DNA from: Bacillota bacterium
GTDB taxonomy: Bacteria; Bacillota; Clostridia; Lachnospirales; Lachnospiraceae
Length of the DNA stretch: 6,969 nt
Direction of reading: 5' to 3'
Assembly: GCA_023424995.1 (NCBI GenBank)
Contig: JAFADH010000270.1
Span: 1 to 6,969 of the forward strand
Position numbers and translations under genes: made by a program. The notes beneath the pieces were generated by a model. That model worked only from the letters and a program-made list of their open reading frames with translations, was not told the origin of the DNA and made no database searches. How positions within the stretch are numbered: position 1 is the first letter of the stretch; every line of letters begins with the position of its first letter. Below, in pieces: positions 1 to 5,711 of the stretch.

Positions 1-5
1 ATGAA

Positions 6-158
6 TCATAATCTTTTATTTGTAACCTGCTTAATAATTTGCAATATAAATTCTCCTGTTCTTTCTGCCATCCGTTTAAGGGCATAAAAATACCGCAGAT
101 AACGACCTGTCTGCGGCTTAATTAAATGAGTCCATAATATTGAGACAATACTATTCCC
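6..158 (-). other. Unassigned 50-codon open frame at the window edge
   Basis: The minus strand is open from 158 (just after a TGA at 159-161) to a TGA at 6-8. The central part (GRYLRYFYALKRMAERTGEF) and the end (ILQIIKQVTNKRL) are protein-like, but there is no ATG except a mid-frame one at 69-71, no ribosome binding site, and no family I recognise. A 7-bp hairpin (CCGCAGA 93-99 with TCTGCGG 110-116) with TATTTTTATG after it lies inside the frame and could be a second weak terminator, which would argue against coding. It may be the tail of a broken gene. Confidence 0.18.
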
Positions 159-172
159 TCAGAAAGAACATA

Positions 173-198
173 CAAAAAGCACGCTACCAAGGCGTGCT
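173..198 (-). terminator. Intrinsic terminator closing the SDR-side transcripts
   Basis: A perfect 7-bp GC-rich stem (AGCACGC 178-184 with GCGTGCT 192-198) around a 7-nt loop is followed on the minus strand by TTTTGTATG, with one more T in the stem end. It is the first convincing terminator after the SDR gene (312 nt downstream) and after the orphan promoter at 446-474, so it probably ends both transcripts. Confidence 0.7.
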
Positions 199-293
199 GT
201 CATTTATTCTATACACGATTCAGGTTGCTCGAAGAAGCTGCAAGGCCGATCACACATGCTAAAGATTTCGCTGTGTACCTTGCCGGTATTCAG

Positions 294-329
294 TTAGATC
301 ATTGTCACCTCATTATACTTGCTTGTCAT
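294..329 (-). pseudogene. 11-codon reading frame with good ribosome binding site; probable remnant of a gene start
   Basis: GAAAGGAG (340-347) lies 10 nt before an ATG at 327-329, and the frame reads MTSKYNEVTMI then TAA. The first eight residues resemble, from memory, the N-terminus of small clostridial proteins that begin M-T-x-K-Y-N-E-V-M and are often encoded next to sigma-factor genes. That would make this the intact promoter and 5' end of a gene whose body is lost. After the stop the frame continues for 29 open codons to a TAA at 204-206, without a recognisable motif. An overlapping frame (MKKRKVNRKELLDYDKQV, ATG at 381-383) has no ribosome binding site. It could instead be a leader peptide or belong to a small RNA. 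Family resemblance is a recollection, not a search result. Confidence 0.35.
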
Positions 330-445
330 AATCCAACAGCTCCTTTCGATTGACCTTCCTTTTCTTCATTCAGGAAATCACATATTCATAAGCTTTACTA
401 TACCGGGATGCCTGCATATCAGCTTACAGTAATCTGCCAACTTGA

Positions 446-474
446 ATTCTACCTCAAATTCCAGACATTGTCAA
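446..474 (-). promoter_or_regulatory. Consensus sigma-A promoter with no normal gene behind it
   Basis: Perfect TTGACA (469-474), a 17-nt spacer and TAGAAT (446-451) on the minus strand, predicting a start near 440. It is 37 nt past the SDR stop. The only products it could serve are the 11-codon frame at 294-329 and the stretch down to the hairpin at 178-198, a transcript of about 265 nt. Confidence 0.7.
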
Positions 475-510
475 CGAAAAATTTAAGCCCCGCAGCTTCC
501 TCCGATTAAT

Positions 511-1233
511 TTAAGTAATCCAATCCGGCTCCCCTTCATAATTCCATCCGTTATCATTATGATACACCATAAGCTTTGTCATTCCGCCATCTACGGTGAT
601 GTTCTGTCCGGTGATGAAGCTGCTTTTCCCATCACATAAGAACATGACGGTATTCACAATATCAGCAGGCACACCCACCCGCCCCGCCGGATGCTGGGTA
701 TTATCCGCATGGGAGAACCGGTTATTCTCCGTATCAATCCAACCGGGAGATATGGAATTCACTCTGGCTTTTCCCGCCAGAGTTACTGCCATGGCATGGG
801 TCAGGGATGTGATGCCGCCCTTTGCCGCAGTATAGCTCTCCGTATTCGCCTGGCTCATCAGATGCCTTGTGGAGGAGATATTGACAATGCTTGCTCCGGG
901 GTTCAGATTGTCCATGAATAGTTTTGTCAGCATATACGGAGCTGCCACTCCCACCCGCAGCACATAGTTAAAATCCTCGTAGGAACAGTTCTCCAGGCCT
1001 CCCTTGGACATGCAGGCATTATGAATCAGATAGTCTATGTTCCCATGTTCCGCTATCACCTTTTGGCTGAATGCCCTTAATACCCCATCGTCTGCAATGT
1101 CCCCGATAAAATAATCATTCTCCAGAAGATCAATAACACAGACTGCTGCGCCCTGCCTTTTAAATTCCTCACAAATTGCTTTGCCGATGCCTCTTGCACC
1201 GCCTGTAACTACTGCTACCTTCTGCTCACTCAT
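511..1233 (-). CDS. Short-chain dehydrogenase/reductase (classical SDR)
   Basis: NAD(P)-dependent oxidoreductase of 240 residues, cytoplasmic; it would interconvert an alcohol and a carbonyl on an unidentified substrate. The Rossmann motif TGGARGIG is at 10-17, and D35 at the end of strand beta-2 (VCVID) favours NAD(H) over NADP(H). GDIAD is at 44-48. The NNAG motif appears as HNAC (71-74). The catalytic residues are S121 (NISS), Y134 and K138 (YTAAK), followed by SPGWIDTE (162-169) and the C-terminal ITGQNITVDGGM (207-218). The Asn of the usual N-S-Y-K tetrad is missing: at the expected place the helix reads VLRVGVAAP, with G95. I recall related clostridial SDRs with the same GV(T/A)AP sequence, so this may be a subfamily trait and not damage. 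The ATG at 1233 has AGGAG 5 nt upstream. It follows the thioesterase and shares its promoter; no strong terminator directly follows. Confidence 0.92.
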   Translation of the reverse strand: MSEQKVAVVTGGARGIGKAICEEFKRQGAAVCVIDLLENDYFIGDIADDGVLRAFSQKVIAEHGNIDYLIHNACMSKGGLENCSYEDFNYVLRVGVAAPYMLTKLFMDNLNPGASIVNISSTRHLMSQANTESYTAAKGGITSLTHAMAVTLAGKARVNSISPGWIDTENNRFSHADNTQHPAGRVGVPADIVNTVMFLCDGKSSFITGQNITVDGGMTKLMVYHNDNGWNYEGEPDWIT

Positions 1234-1250
1234 TACAACTCCTGCCTTTC

Positions 1251-1272
1251 TTACAGGGATTACTCCCTGTAA
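1251..1272 (-). promoter_or_regulatory. Perfect 9-bp inverted repeat in the leader of the SDR gene
   Basis: TTACAGGGA (1251-1259) and TCCCTGTAA (1264-1272) enclose a 4-nt loop, 17 nt before the SDR start codon and just upstream of its Shine-Dalgarno AGGAG (1239-1243). No T-run follows on the minus strand, so it is not an intrinsic terminator. It may be an mRNA-processing or stability hairpin between the two genes, or an operator-like protein site. The structure is plain in the sequence; the role is a guess. Confidence 0.5.
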
Positions 1273-1328
1273 TCCTGTTCCATATGATGAATTTGGATAT
1301 TTACCGGCTGCGGCTCCTGTATTGTATA

Positions 1329-1757
1329 TTATATAAGCTGCTTTTCCGATATCTCTTTATTATATTGATCATACAGCACCTGGGGATTTAAGGTCGGTCT
1401 TTTTCTCCCCATATCATAAAAACAGCCCGTCTGTCTTCCGGTGCAATATACTTTTCCATTGGATATAATCTCCAATTCCAGTTCCCACCTGTTTTTTGTC
1501 ATATTCACCACCCAGCACCTTCCGACTGCTTTATCATAGATTGTAAGCGGTGCTTTATATTCCGCCTCCGTCTTCATAAGAATGGGAGACACCTGCTGCC
1601 GCATCATCACCGTATAGGGATAATACTTATCCAGAAATGTAAAACGCAGATCCTCAAACCACCGGATATAGACAATATTGCTTACGATCCCCATTGCATC
1701 AATATCATAACAGTTTACTTTGATATCCTTCTCTACCTGCATAATTTTGACCGGCAT
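1329..1757 (-). CDS. Hotdog-fold acyl-CoA thioesterase (4HBT/YbgC type)
   Basis: Thioesterase of the 4-hydroxybenzoyl-CoA thioesterase-like hotdog family, 142 residues, a normal length. Family enzymes hydrolyse acyl-CoA or acyl-ACP thioesters in the cytoplasm as dimers or tetramers. The signature is at the N-terminus: VNCYDIDAMGIVSNIVYIRWFED, cut here as VNCYDIDAMGIV (14-25) and NIVYIRWFED (27-36). D20, the second Asp of DID, aligns with the catalytic Asp of Pseudomonas 4HBT (DCDPAGIV), and Y30-x-R-W matches its NYHRW helix. Hydrophobic beta strands follow (AVGRCWVVNM, WELELEIIS, GKVYCTGRQTGCFYD). Substrate cannot be deduced; the usual charged active-site neighbours are not diagnostic. It is the first gene after its own promoter, with the SDR 95 nt downstream. 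In the same frame, past the TAA, 22 further protein-like codons run to a second TAA at 1260-1262, so the gene may once have been longer. Confidence 0.85.
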   Translation of the reverse strand: MPVKIMQVEKDIKVNCYDIDAMGIVSNIVYIRWFEDLRFTFLDKYYPYTVMMRQQVSPILMKTEAEYKAPLTIYDKAVGRCWVVNMTKNRWELELEIISNGKVYCTGRQTGCFYDMGRKRPTLNPQVLYDQYNKEISEKQLI

Positions 1758-1784
1758 TCCGATTACCTCCTGTTCTTTGATCTG

Positions 1785-1813
1785 ATATTATGCCTTTTCA
1801 TCTTCAAAGTCAA
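1785..1813 (-). promoter_or_regulatory. Strong sigma-A type promoter of the thioesterase-SDR unit
   Basis: TTGACT (1808-1813), a 17-nt spacer and TATAAT-like TAATAT (1785-1790) on the minus strand. Transcription should start near 1778, leaving a leader of only about 20 nt, most of it the ribosome binding site AGGAGG (1766-1771), 8 nt before the ATG at 1757. Confidence 0.75.
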
Positions 1814-1814
1814 C

Positions 1815-1863
1815 AATAAGTCCCTGAGACGGCAGATATCTGCGCCGTCTTCAGGGACTTATT
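1815..1863 (-). terminator. Long hairpin, probable terminator of the lipoprotein transcript
   Basis: A 13-bp stem (1815-1827 with 1851-1863) continues, past one bulged base, into a 6-bp GC-rich stem (1828-1833 with 1844-1849) around a 10-nt loop. It begins 46 nt after the lipoprotein stop. The AT-rich base and the TTATTGTT that follows in the minus-strand transcript suit intrinsic termination, although there is no long uninterrupted T-run. It stops 1 nt short of the next promoter's -35 box. Confidence 0.7.
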
Positions 1864-1909
1864 CCTATATCCTCCGGCTGCCCGGATTATGAAGCATCTT
1901 CCGCTATTA

Positions 1910-3019
1910 TTATTGAAGTGAATACTTTAGATACACAATACTGCTGTTATACTGCTCTCCGTTCCATTCCGCATAAGCCAGCTTTTCAGAAGAAGGACTC
2001 CAGCTGGTGGTGGCATTCTGGATATTAACCGCTATCTGGCTGGACTCAGCCGTCAGCATATCGTAGATATAAAGGCCGTTTACGGTTGTATTGTTATCCG
2101 TGCCCTTCCGGTGGTAAGCGACCATCCGCTGGTCCGGGGACCAGGAAACTCCGCCAAGCTCCGTCCCTTCGGCGATTATTTTCTGATTGCCGCCATCCGT
2201 ATCACAAAGGATCAGGGTGTTTTTTGTTTCATTGCGCTGCAGCACCAGCATTTTATTGCCGTCCGGAGCCGGTATCACATCATAGACACGCTCAAGGTTT
2301 AAGTTCGTCTTCTCCTTGGTAACCGTATTGAACCGGAACAGGGTTTCATCGTAATTGGTATTGTAATAAATATTATCCTGGATCTTTCGGACAATAAACA
2401 GCCCCTCCTCATTCAAATCCTCAATGACAGAGATTTCACCGGTTACAGTCGCGGTATAGGCACCGTTGTAATAAGCCGCACCGAAGACCTCATTGCCCGA
2501 CCAGCGGGCGCTGAGAGCTCCCCCCACATTGTCTCCCAGGATACCCAAGGCTTCCCGGGTTTCAAGATCCATCACATAGTAGATGGGATCTCCCAGGGTG
2601 TATTCACTATAGAGCAGGTATTTCTTATCCGCCGAAAGAGCGGCTTCTCCCAGGAATACATCCTCGCGTTCCTTTAATAATTCGTATTCTTTCGTATTAA
2701 TATTGTACAGATATAAGCTTCTGGGATAATGCTCGGATAATTCCAAAAGGCTCATTTTATCCAGTGTATCATTCTCTTTGGAAACAACCGCTGTTTCATC
2801 ATCCAGCCAATCCGATATCTCCCCGTTCTCGACCTGTTCAATTTTCTCTACCGATACCACAGGTTCCGCGGGTTCCTTCCCGTCGTCCTCGATGATCGTG
2901 ATAGTCGATCCCGGTTCTTTGATGATTTCCCTGCCTTCCTCCGTTTTCTTACCGCAGGCATTCAGGGTTAGAATTAAAGTTGCTATAAGCAGTATTTTTA
3001 TTGTTTTTGATTTATTCAT
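1910..3019 (-). CDS. Lipoprotein with TolB/WD40-like beta-propeller
   Basis: Predicted surface lipoprotein of 369 residues. A lysine-rich N-terminus, a hydrophobic stretch and the lipobox LNAC put the lipidated Cys at position 22, so the mature protein should be anchored to the outer face of the membrane. An acidic linker (about 23-65) leads to roughly six blade-like repeats. The clearest are LSADKKYLLYSEY (128-140), APDGNKMLVLQRN (251-263), VSWSPDQRMVAYHRKG (291-306) and SWSPSSEKLAYAEWNG (339-354). The S-W-S-P-D/S pattern followed by a hydrophobic strand is that of PD40/TolB-type propellers, which bind proteins or ligands and are usually not catalytic. An AGGAGG (3027-3032) sits 7 nt before the ATG. 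It follows the kinase on the same strand and a long hairpin follows it, so it is likely the last gene of the two-component unit. It could be an accessory sensor or a target of the regulator; this is inference from position. Confidence 0.85.
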   Translation of the reverse strand: MNKSKTIKILLIATLILTLNACGKKTEEGREIIKEPGSTITIIEDDGKEPAEPVVSVEKIEQVENGEISDWLDDETAVVSKENDTLDKMSLLELSEHYPRSLYLYNINTKEYELLKEREDVFLGEAALSADKKYLLYSEYTLGDPIYYVMDLETREALGILGDNVGGALSARWSGNEVFGAAYYNGAYTATVTGEISVIEDLNEEGLFIVRKIQDNIYYNTNYDETLFRFNTVTKEKTNLNLERVYDVIPAPDGNKMLVLQRNETKNTLILCDTDGGNQKIIAEGTELGGVSWSPDQRMVAYHRKGTDNNTTVNGLYIYDMLTAESSQIAVNIQNATTSWSPSSEKLAYAEWNGEQYNSSIVYLKYSLQ

Positions 3020-3075
3020 ATTATCGCCTCCTTTGATTTATATGATAGCAGGCATATATTTCAAAAAAATATACA

Positions 3076-3114
3076 ATTATCTCACAGATGCAAATAAAAT
3101 GTAACAAATTTGTT
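3076..3114 (-). promoter_or_regulatory. Candidate promoter with overlapping palindromic operator before the lipoprotein gene
   Basis: In the 109-nt gap after the kinase the minus strand reads GTTACA (3100-3105), an 18-nt spacer ending in an extended -10 TG, and GATAAT (3076-3081). A perfect 12-bp palindrome AACAAATTTGTT (3103-3114) covers part of the -35 box, as an operator would. No GC-rich terminator separates kinase and lipoprotein, so read-through from the kinase is equally possible. The assignment rests on sequence match alone; the AT-rich context makes chance matches likelier. Confidence 0.4.
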
Positions 3115-3128
3115 TCCGTTTATCTTTT

Positions 3129-4586
3129 TTATGCTTCATAGGAAGGAAGTGTAACCCGAAAGACCGTTCCCTCCGGATTCGTATTCACAAGAGTGATGCT
3201 CCCTCCCAGTATTTCGGCATGCTTTTGTGCAAGAGACAGGCCCAGGCCCACACCGCCGGATTCCCGGGATCTGTTTTTATCCACTGTGAAAAAGGGTTCA
3301 AATATATTCCTGGCAAGCTCTTCAGGAATACCGATGCCGGTATCGGCAATTTCAATTACCTCCTGCCCCTGCTCCGCATAATTCTTCACAAATATGCTGC
3401 CCCCGGGTTTATTATACTTAATTGCATTATCTAAGAGATTCATAAGGATAATTCCCATGCTGTCCCTATCCGCTTCCACATAAGCCTCGGCCAGCCCGGT
3501 CTCCAGCCTGATCCCAAACTTTTCGAATTTACCTCTTAAGCTGTTTAACACCGCCAGAATTGTCTGTTTAAGCTCTATCCTCTCTTTATTATATTCAAAA
3601 TCATATTTTTCGAGAGCGGACAGCTGCAGTACCTTTACGACCATGTCATAAAGCTGCTGGGTCTCACTCTTAATACTGGCTTTCGCCGTTTCCAATAATG
3701 CCTTATCCTCCGGATACATTTCCAGCAGATCCATATAAGCCTTGATAGAGGTAAGCGGCGTCTTGAATTCATGAGTCACATTCCCGATGAACTGCTTCTG
3801 CTGCCGGTCAAGCAGGGACAGCTTACCCACTGCCAGTGTCAGCTTCTCCTGCTCCTCCTCCATATCCTTAAGGGTTTTCCTGATCTGTGCACTCATGGCC
3901 CGGATTCCCCTGCTCAGTCTGCCAAGCTCGTCCCCGCGCTTTAATATAGCCGTCTCATATTGCCCCTGCCGTATCCTGTCCACAGCTTTCTCCAGGCGGA
4001 TAATTCCGCTGGCGAAGGAATTAAAATAAAAATAAGCCAGGACAAAGCCAAGAAGAAATATTCCCGTTCCGATATTAATGAACAGCTGCCGTATCTGTCT
4101 GTAGAACTCAGAATATCCCGACAGGGAATAATTGAACTGTACCACACCGGCCTGCCCGTTCCCTGCTTTTAAAGGAGTCAGATAGTAAAGGGCTTCCTGC
4201 TCCACCAGATAGGCGGTTTTATTATTCAGTGCAAACTCCAGTGTCCTGCTTATTCTGTCCGCTTCTGCCTGGGTTACTTTCCGGCTGACCGCCTTCCCGT
4301 TCTGATCATACAACACCACCGGCAGTCCGCTGATCAATTCCAATTGCTCTGCGAACTCCATTCCCTTTGCTTCCAGGAAGGCCTGGGGTTCCTTGTTCGG
4401 TTCAGCCAGAATCGTCTGCATAAAATAAATATTCGCTGTTTGGGCCTGCTGGGCCAAATACTGTTCGTACTGCACCTGCTGATTCTTTTTTATGCCGTCC
4501 AGCACCAGCAGGCTCAGGATAAATACCGTAAAAAGCAGCAGCAGGGCAAGAAAAATACTGAATTTGATTTTAATCCCGATTCGCAC
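3129..4586 (-). CDS. Membrane sensor histidine kinase
   Basis: Partner kinase of the adjacent response regulator: it autophosphorylates on His and passes the phosphate to the regulator's Asp. With the GTG start it has 485 residues: TM1 at about 8-29, an extracytoplasmic sensor region at about 30-167 with no motif I recognise, TM2 at about 167-188, a HAMP linker (about 189-241), a coiled coil rich in E/K, then HisKA with the phosphorylated H272 (VTHEFKTPLTS). The HATPase_c domain has the N-box NLLDNAIKYN (N387), G1 box ADTGIGIPEE (D415), F-box EPFF and G2 box GGVGLGLSLA (444-453). All catalytic motifs are intact. The architecture is the common class I type found in PhoR/VanS-like systems. The gene overlaps the regulator by 17 nt. 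The sensed signal is unknown. An alternative ATG start at 4619 would give 496 residues but is less likely. Confidence 0.94.
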   Translation of the reverse strand: MRIGIKIKFSIFLALLLLFTVFILSLLVLDGIKKNQQVQYEQYLAQQAQTANIYFMQTILAEPNKEPQAFLEAKGMEFAEQLELISGLPVVLYDQNGKAVSRKVTQAEADRISRTLEFALNNKTAYLVEQEALYYLTPLKAGNGQAGVVQFNYSLSGYSEFYRQIRQLFINIGTGIFLLGFVLAYFYFNSFASGIIRLEKAVDRIRQGQYETAILKRGDELGRLSRGIRAMSAQIRKTLKDMEEEQEKLTLAVGKLSLLDRQQKQFIGNVTHEFKTPLTSIKAYMDLLEMYPEDKALLETAKASIKSETQQLYDMVVKVLQLSALEKYDFEYNKERIELKQTILAVLNSLRGKFEKFGIRLETGLAEAYVEADRDSMGIILMNLLDNAIKYNKPGGSIFVKNYAEQGQEVIEIADTGIGIPEELARNIFEPFFTVDKNRSRESGGVGLGLSLAQKHAEILGGSITLVNTNPEGTVFRVTLPSYEA

Positions 4587-5271
4587 CGTAACCTCCCAAC
4601 ACTTTATAGCCGATCCCATGAACCGTCTGTATCATATCGGTATATTCCGGGCCCAGCTTTTTACGCAGCCTTTGTATATGAATATCCACGGTGCGCGTAC
4701 CTCCGTAATATTCCATTCCCCATACGATATCCAGAAGCTGCTCCCGGGAATATACCCGGTCCGGATTGGATGCCAGAAGGGATAACAGATCATATTCCTT
4801 GGGCGTTAAATCTAACGGCATATCCCCGGCAAAAGCAGTTCTCCGGTGGGGATGGAGCACCACTCCTCCCATACTGATCTGTTCCGGGTCAGGCCTGTCA
4901 CCGGCCGTCTGCATTCTCCTTAACAGCGACTTGAGACGTGCCAGCAGCTCCCTCATATCAAAGGGCTTGGTGATATAATCGTCAGCCCCCAATTCCAGTC
5001 CCAATATCTTATTGACGATATCCTCCTTTGCCGTCAGCATGATCACTCCCAGGGTTCCTTTATTCTGAAGCTTCTTCAGAATATCATAACCGTCCATGCC
5101 CGGCAGCATCACGTCCAGAATGATAGCCCGGGGACCGAATTCCTGCAGCCTTTTTAAGGCCTCGCCCCCATGATAAACCGTCTCCACGGCATATCCTTCC
5201 TTTTTTAATGCATATGCGATTGCATCCGCTATTCTTTTCTCATCTTCAATTACCATTATTTTTTCATTCAT
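4570..5271 (-). CDS. OmpR/PhoB-family response regulator
   Basis: DNA-binding response regulator, 233 residues, the normal length for this family. The receiver domain spans about 1-120: acidic pocket E9-D10, phosphoacceptor D53 (ILDVMLPGMDGYD), conserved T80 (MLTAKED) and K102 (TKPFD). A short linker leads to a winged-helix DNA-binding domain at about 131-228, with the LTPKEYDLLSLLASNP start and the recognition helix RTVDIHIQRLRKKL (193-206), then the wing GIGYKV. By family knowledge, phosphorylation by the partner kinase promotes dimerisation and binding to direct repeats near promoters. The kinase gene overlaps the 3' end, so the two are translationally coupled. The ATG at 5271 has only a weak Shine-Dalgarno (GGAA about 10 nt upstream). 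No clear promoter is visible in the 47 nt before it, so it is probably read from the promoter before the YciI-like gene. The regulated genes cannot be told; the downstream lipoprotein is a candidate. Confidence 0.95.
   Translation of the reverse strand: MNEKIMVIEDEKRIADAIAYALKKEGYAVETVYHGGEALKRLQEFGPRAIILDVMLPGMDGYDILKKLQNKGTLGVIMLTAKEDIVNKILGLELGADDYITKPFDMRELLARLKSLLRRMQTAGDRPDPEQISMGGVVLHPHRRTAFAGDMPLDLTPKEYDLLSLLASNPDRVYSREQLLDIVWGMEYYGGTRTVDIHIQRLRKKLGPEYTDMIQTVHGIGYKVLGGYGANRD
4584..4597 (-). promoter_or_regulatory. Ribosome binding site fixing a GTG start for the kinase
   Basis: GGGAGG (4592-4597) lies 5 nt before a GTG at 4584-4586, inside the last codons of the response regulator gene. 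It outweighs the in-frame ATG at 4619, which would add 11 residues (MGSAIKCWEVT) that are simply the regulator's 3' end read in another frame. Confidence 0.75.
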
Positions 5272-5318
5272 TGATGCACCGTTCCATATTCAATATTTTA
5301 TGTCTGACAAATGAAATC

Positions 5319-5600
5319 CTATTCCTGCAGCAGATAATTATTATCCTCATTTGCCGGCTCCAGTGTTCTTATTTCAAAGGTCTTGCATCCGGAGGCGATA
5401 AAGGGATCCGATTTGGCGATATTCTCTGCTTCGACCATATCTTCAGCCAGAAAGACCACCATCCCTCCGGGATAATCCGCAAAGGGTCCGCAAAGTATCA
5501 GCCTGCCCTGCCGCTCTAAACCTTTTAAGTGCTCTACATGGTTCTTTACCAGCTCACTGCTGATCGGCTTTTTATTTTCCATTAAATAAACATATGTCAT
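5319..5600 (-). CDS. YciI-like (dimeric alpha-beta barrel) protein
   Basis: Small 93-residue protein of the YciI / YCII-related family. Members adopt a ferredoxin-like dimeric alpha-beta barrel; biochemical roles are mostly unknown, and some relatives are enzymes or enzyme domains. Family traits seen: a beta strand at the N-terminus (TYVYLM), a helix with H21 and H24 before a Leu, the turn and strand GRLILCGPF (32-40), a glycine pair before a hydrophobic strand (GGMVVFL, 45-51), and the late DPF motif (AKSDPF) followed by a strand. The frame stays open further up to an ATG at 5687, but I place the start at 5600. AAGGAG sits 8 nt upstream (5609-5614), the protein then begins as YciI proteins do, and the 5687 ATG lies upstream of the predicted transcription start. 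The stop is 47 nt before the response regulator, so the two may be co-transcribed. A link to signalling is only suggested by position. Confidence 0.8.
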   Translation of the reverse strand: MTYVYLMENKKPISSELVKNHVEHLKGLERQGRLILCGPFADYPGGMVVFLAEDMVEAENIAKSDPFIASGCKTFEIRTLEPANEDNNYLLQE

Positions 5601-5670
5601 TGTTCCTGCTCCTTGAATTGTAATATGCCGGCGGCGTTCCATTATGTCCCGCATGGGATATCCATATTTA

Positions 5671-5700
5671 ATTATAATGTAAAACAACCCTATTTGTAAA
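5671..5700 (-). promoter_or_regulatory. Sigma-A type promoter of the yciI-like / two-component unit
   Basis: The minus strand reads TTTACA (5695-5700), an 18-nt spacer and a perfect TATAAT (5671-5676). Transcription should start near 5664, giving a leader of about 64 nt before the YciI-like start at 5600. The promoter lies downstream of the copA terminator, so this is a new transcription unit. Confidence 0.7.
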
Positions 5701-5711
5701 TTGTTCCTTTA

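Noticed and set aside
1..85. Frame starting at the ATG at 83-85 on the minus strand
   Set aside because: Runs off the window without a ribosome binding site, and its peptide is less protein-like than the alternative frame over the same bases.
475..510. Possible terminator directly after the SDR stop
   Set aside because: AAGC and GCTT form only a 4-bp stem before AAATTTTT; too weak to call.
3020..3128. Classical PhoB/OmpR direct repeats before the lipoprotein gene
   Set aside because: Two ATTTG words are 14 nt apart, not the helical-turn spacing of about 11 expected for this family; not enough to claim a box.
4344..4877. 177-codon open frame on the plus strand
   Set aside because: It lies antisense across the kinase and regulator, both with intact family motifs; its translation has no domain features and no ribosome binding site was seen.
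5272..5318. Separate promoter for the response regulator
   Set aside because: TTGTCA and TAAAAT-like words occur but at wrong spacing; nothing close to a proper -35/-10 pair.
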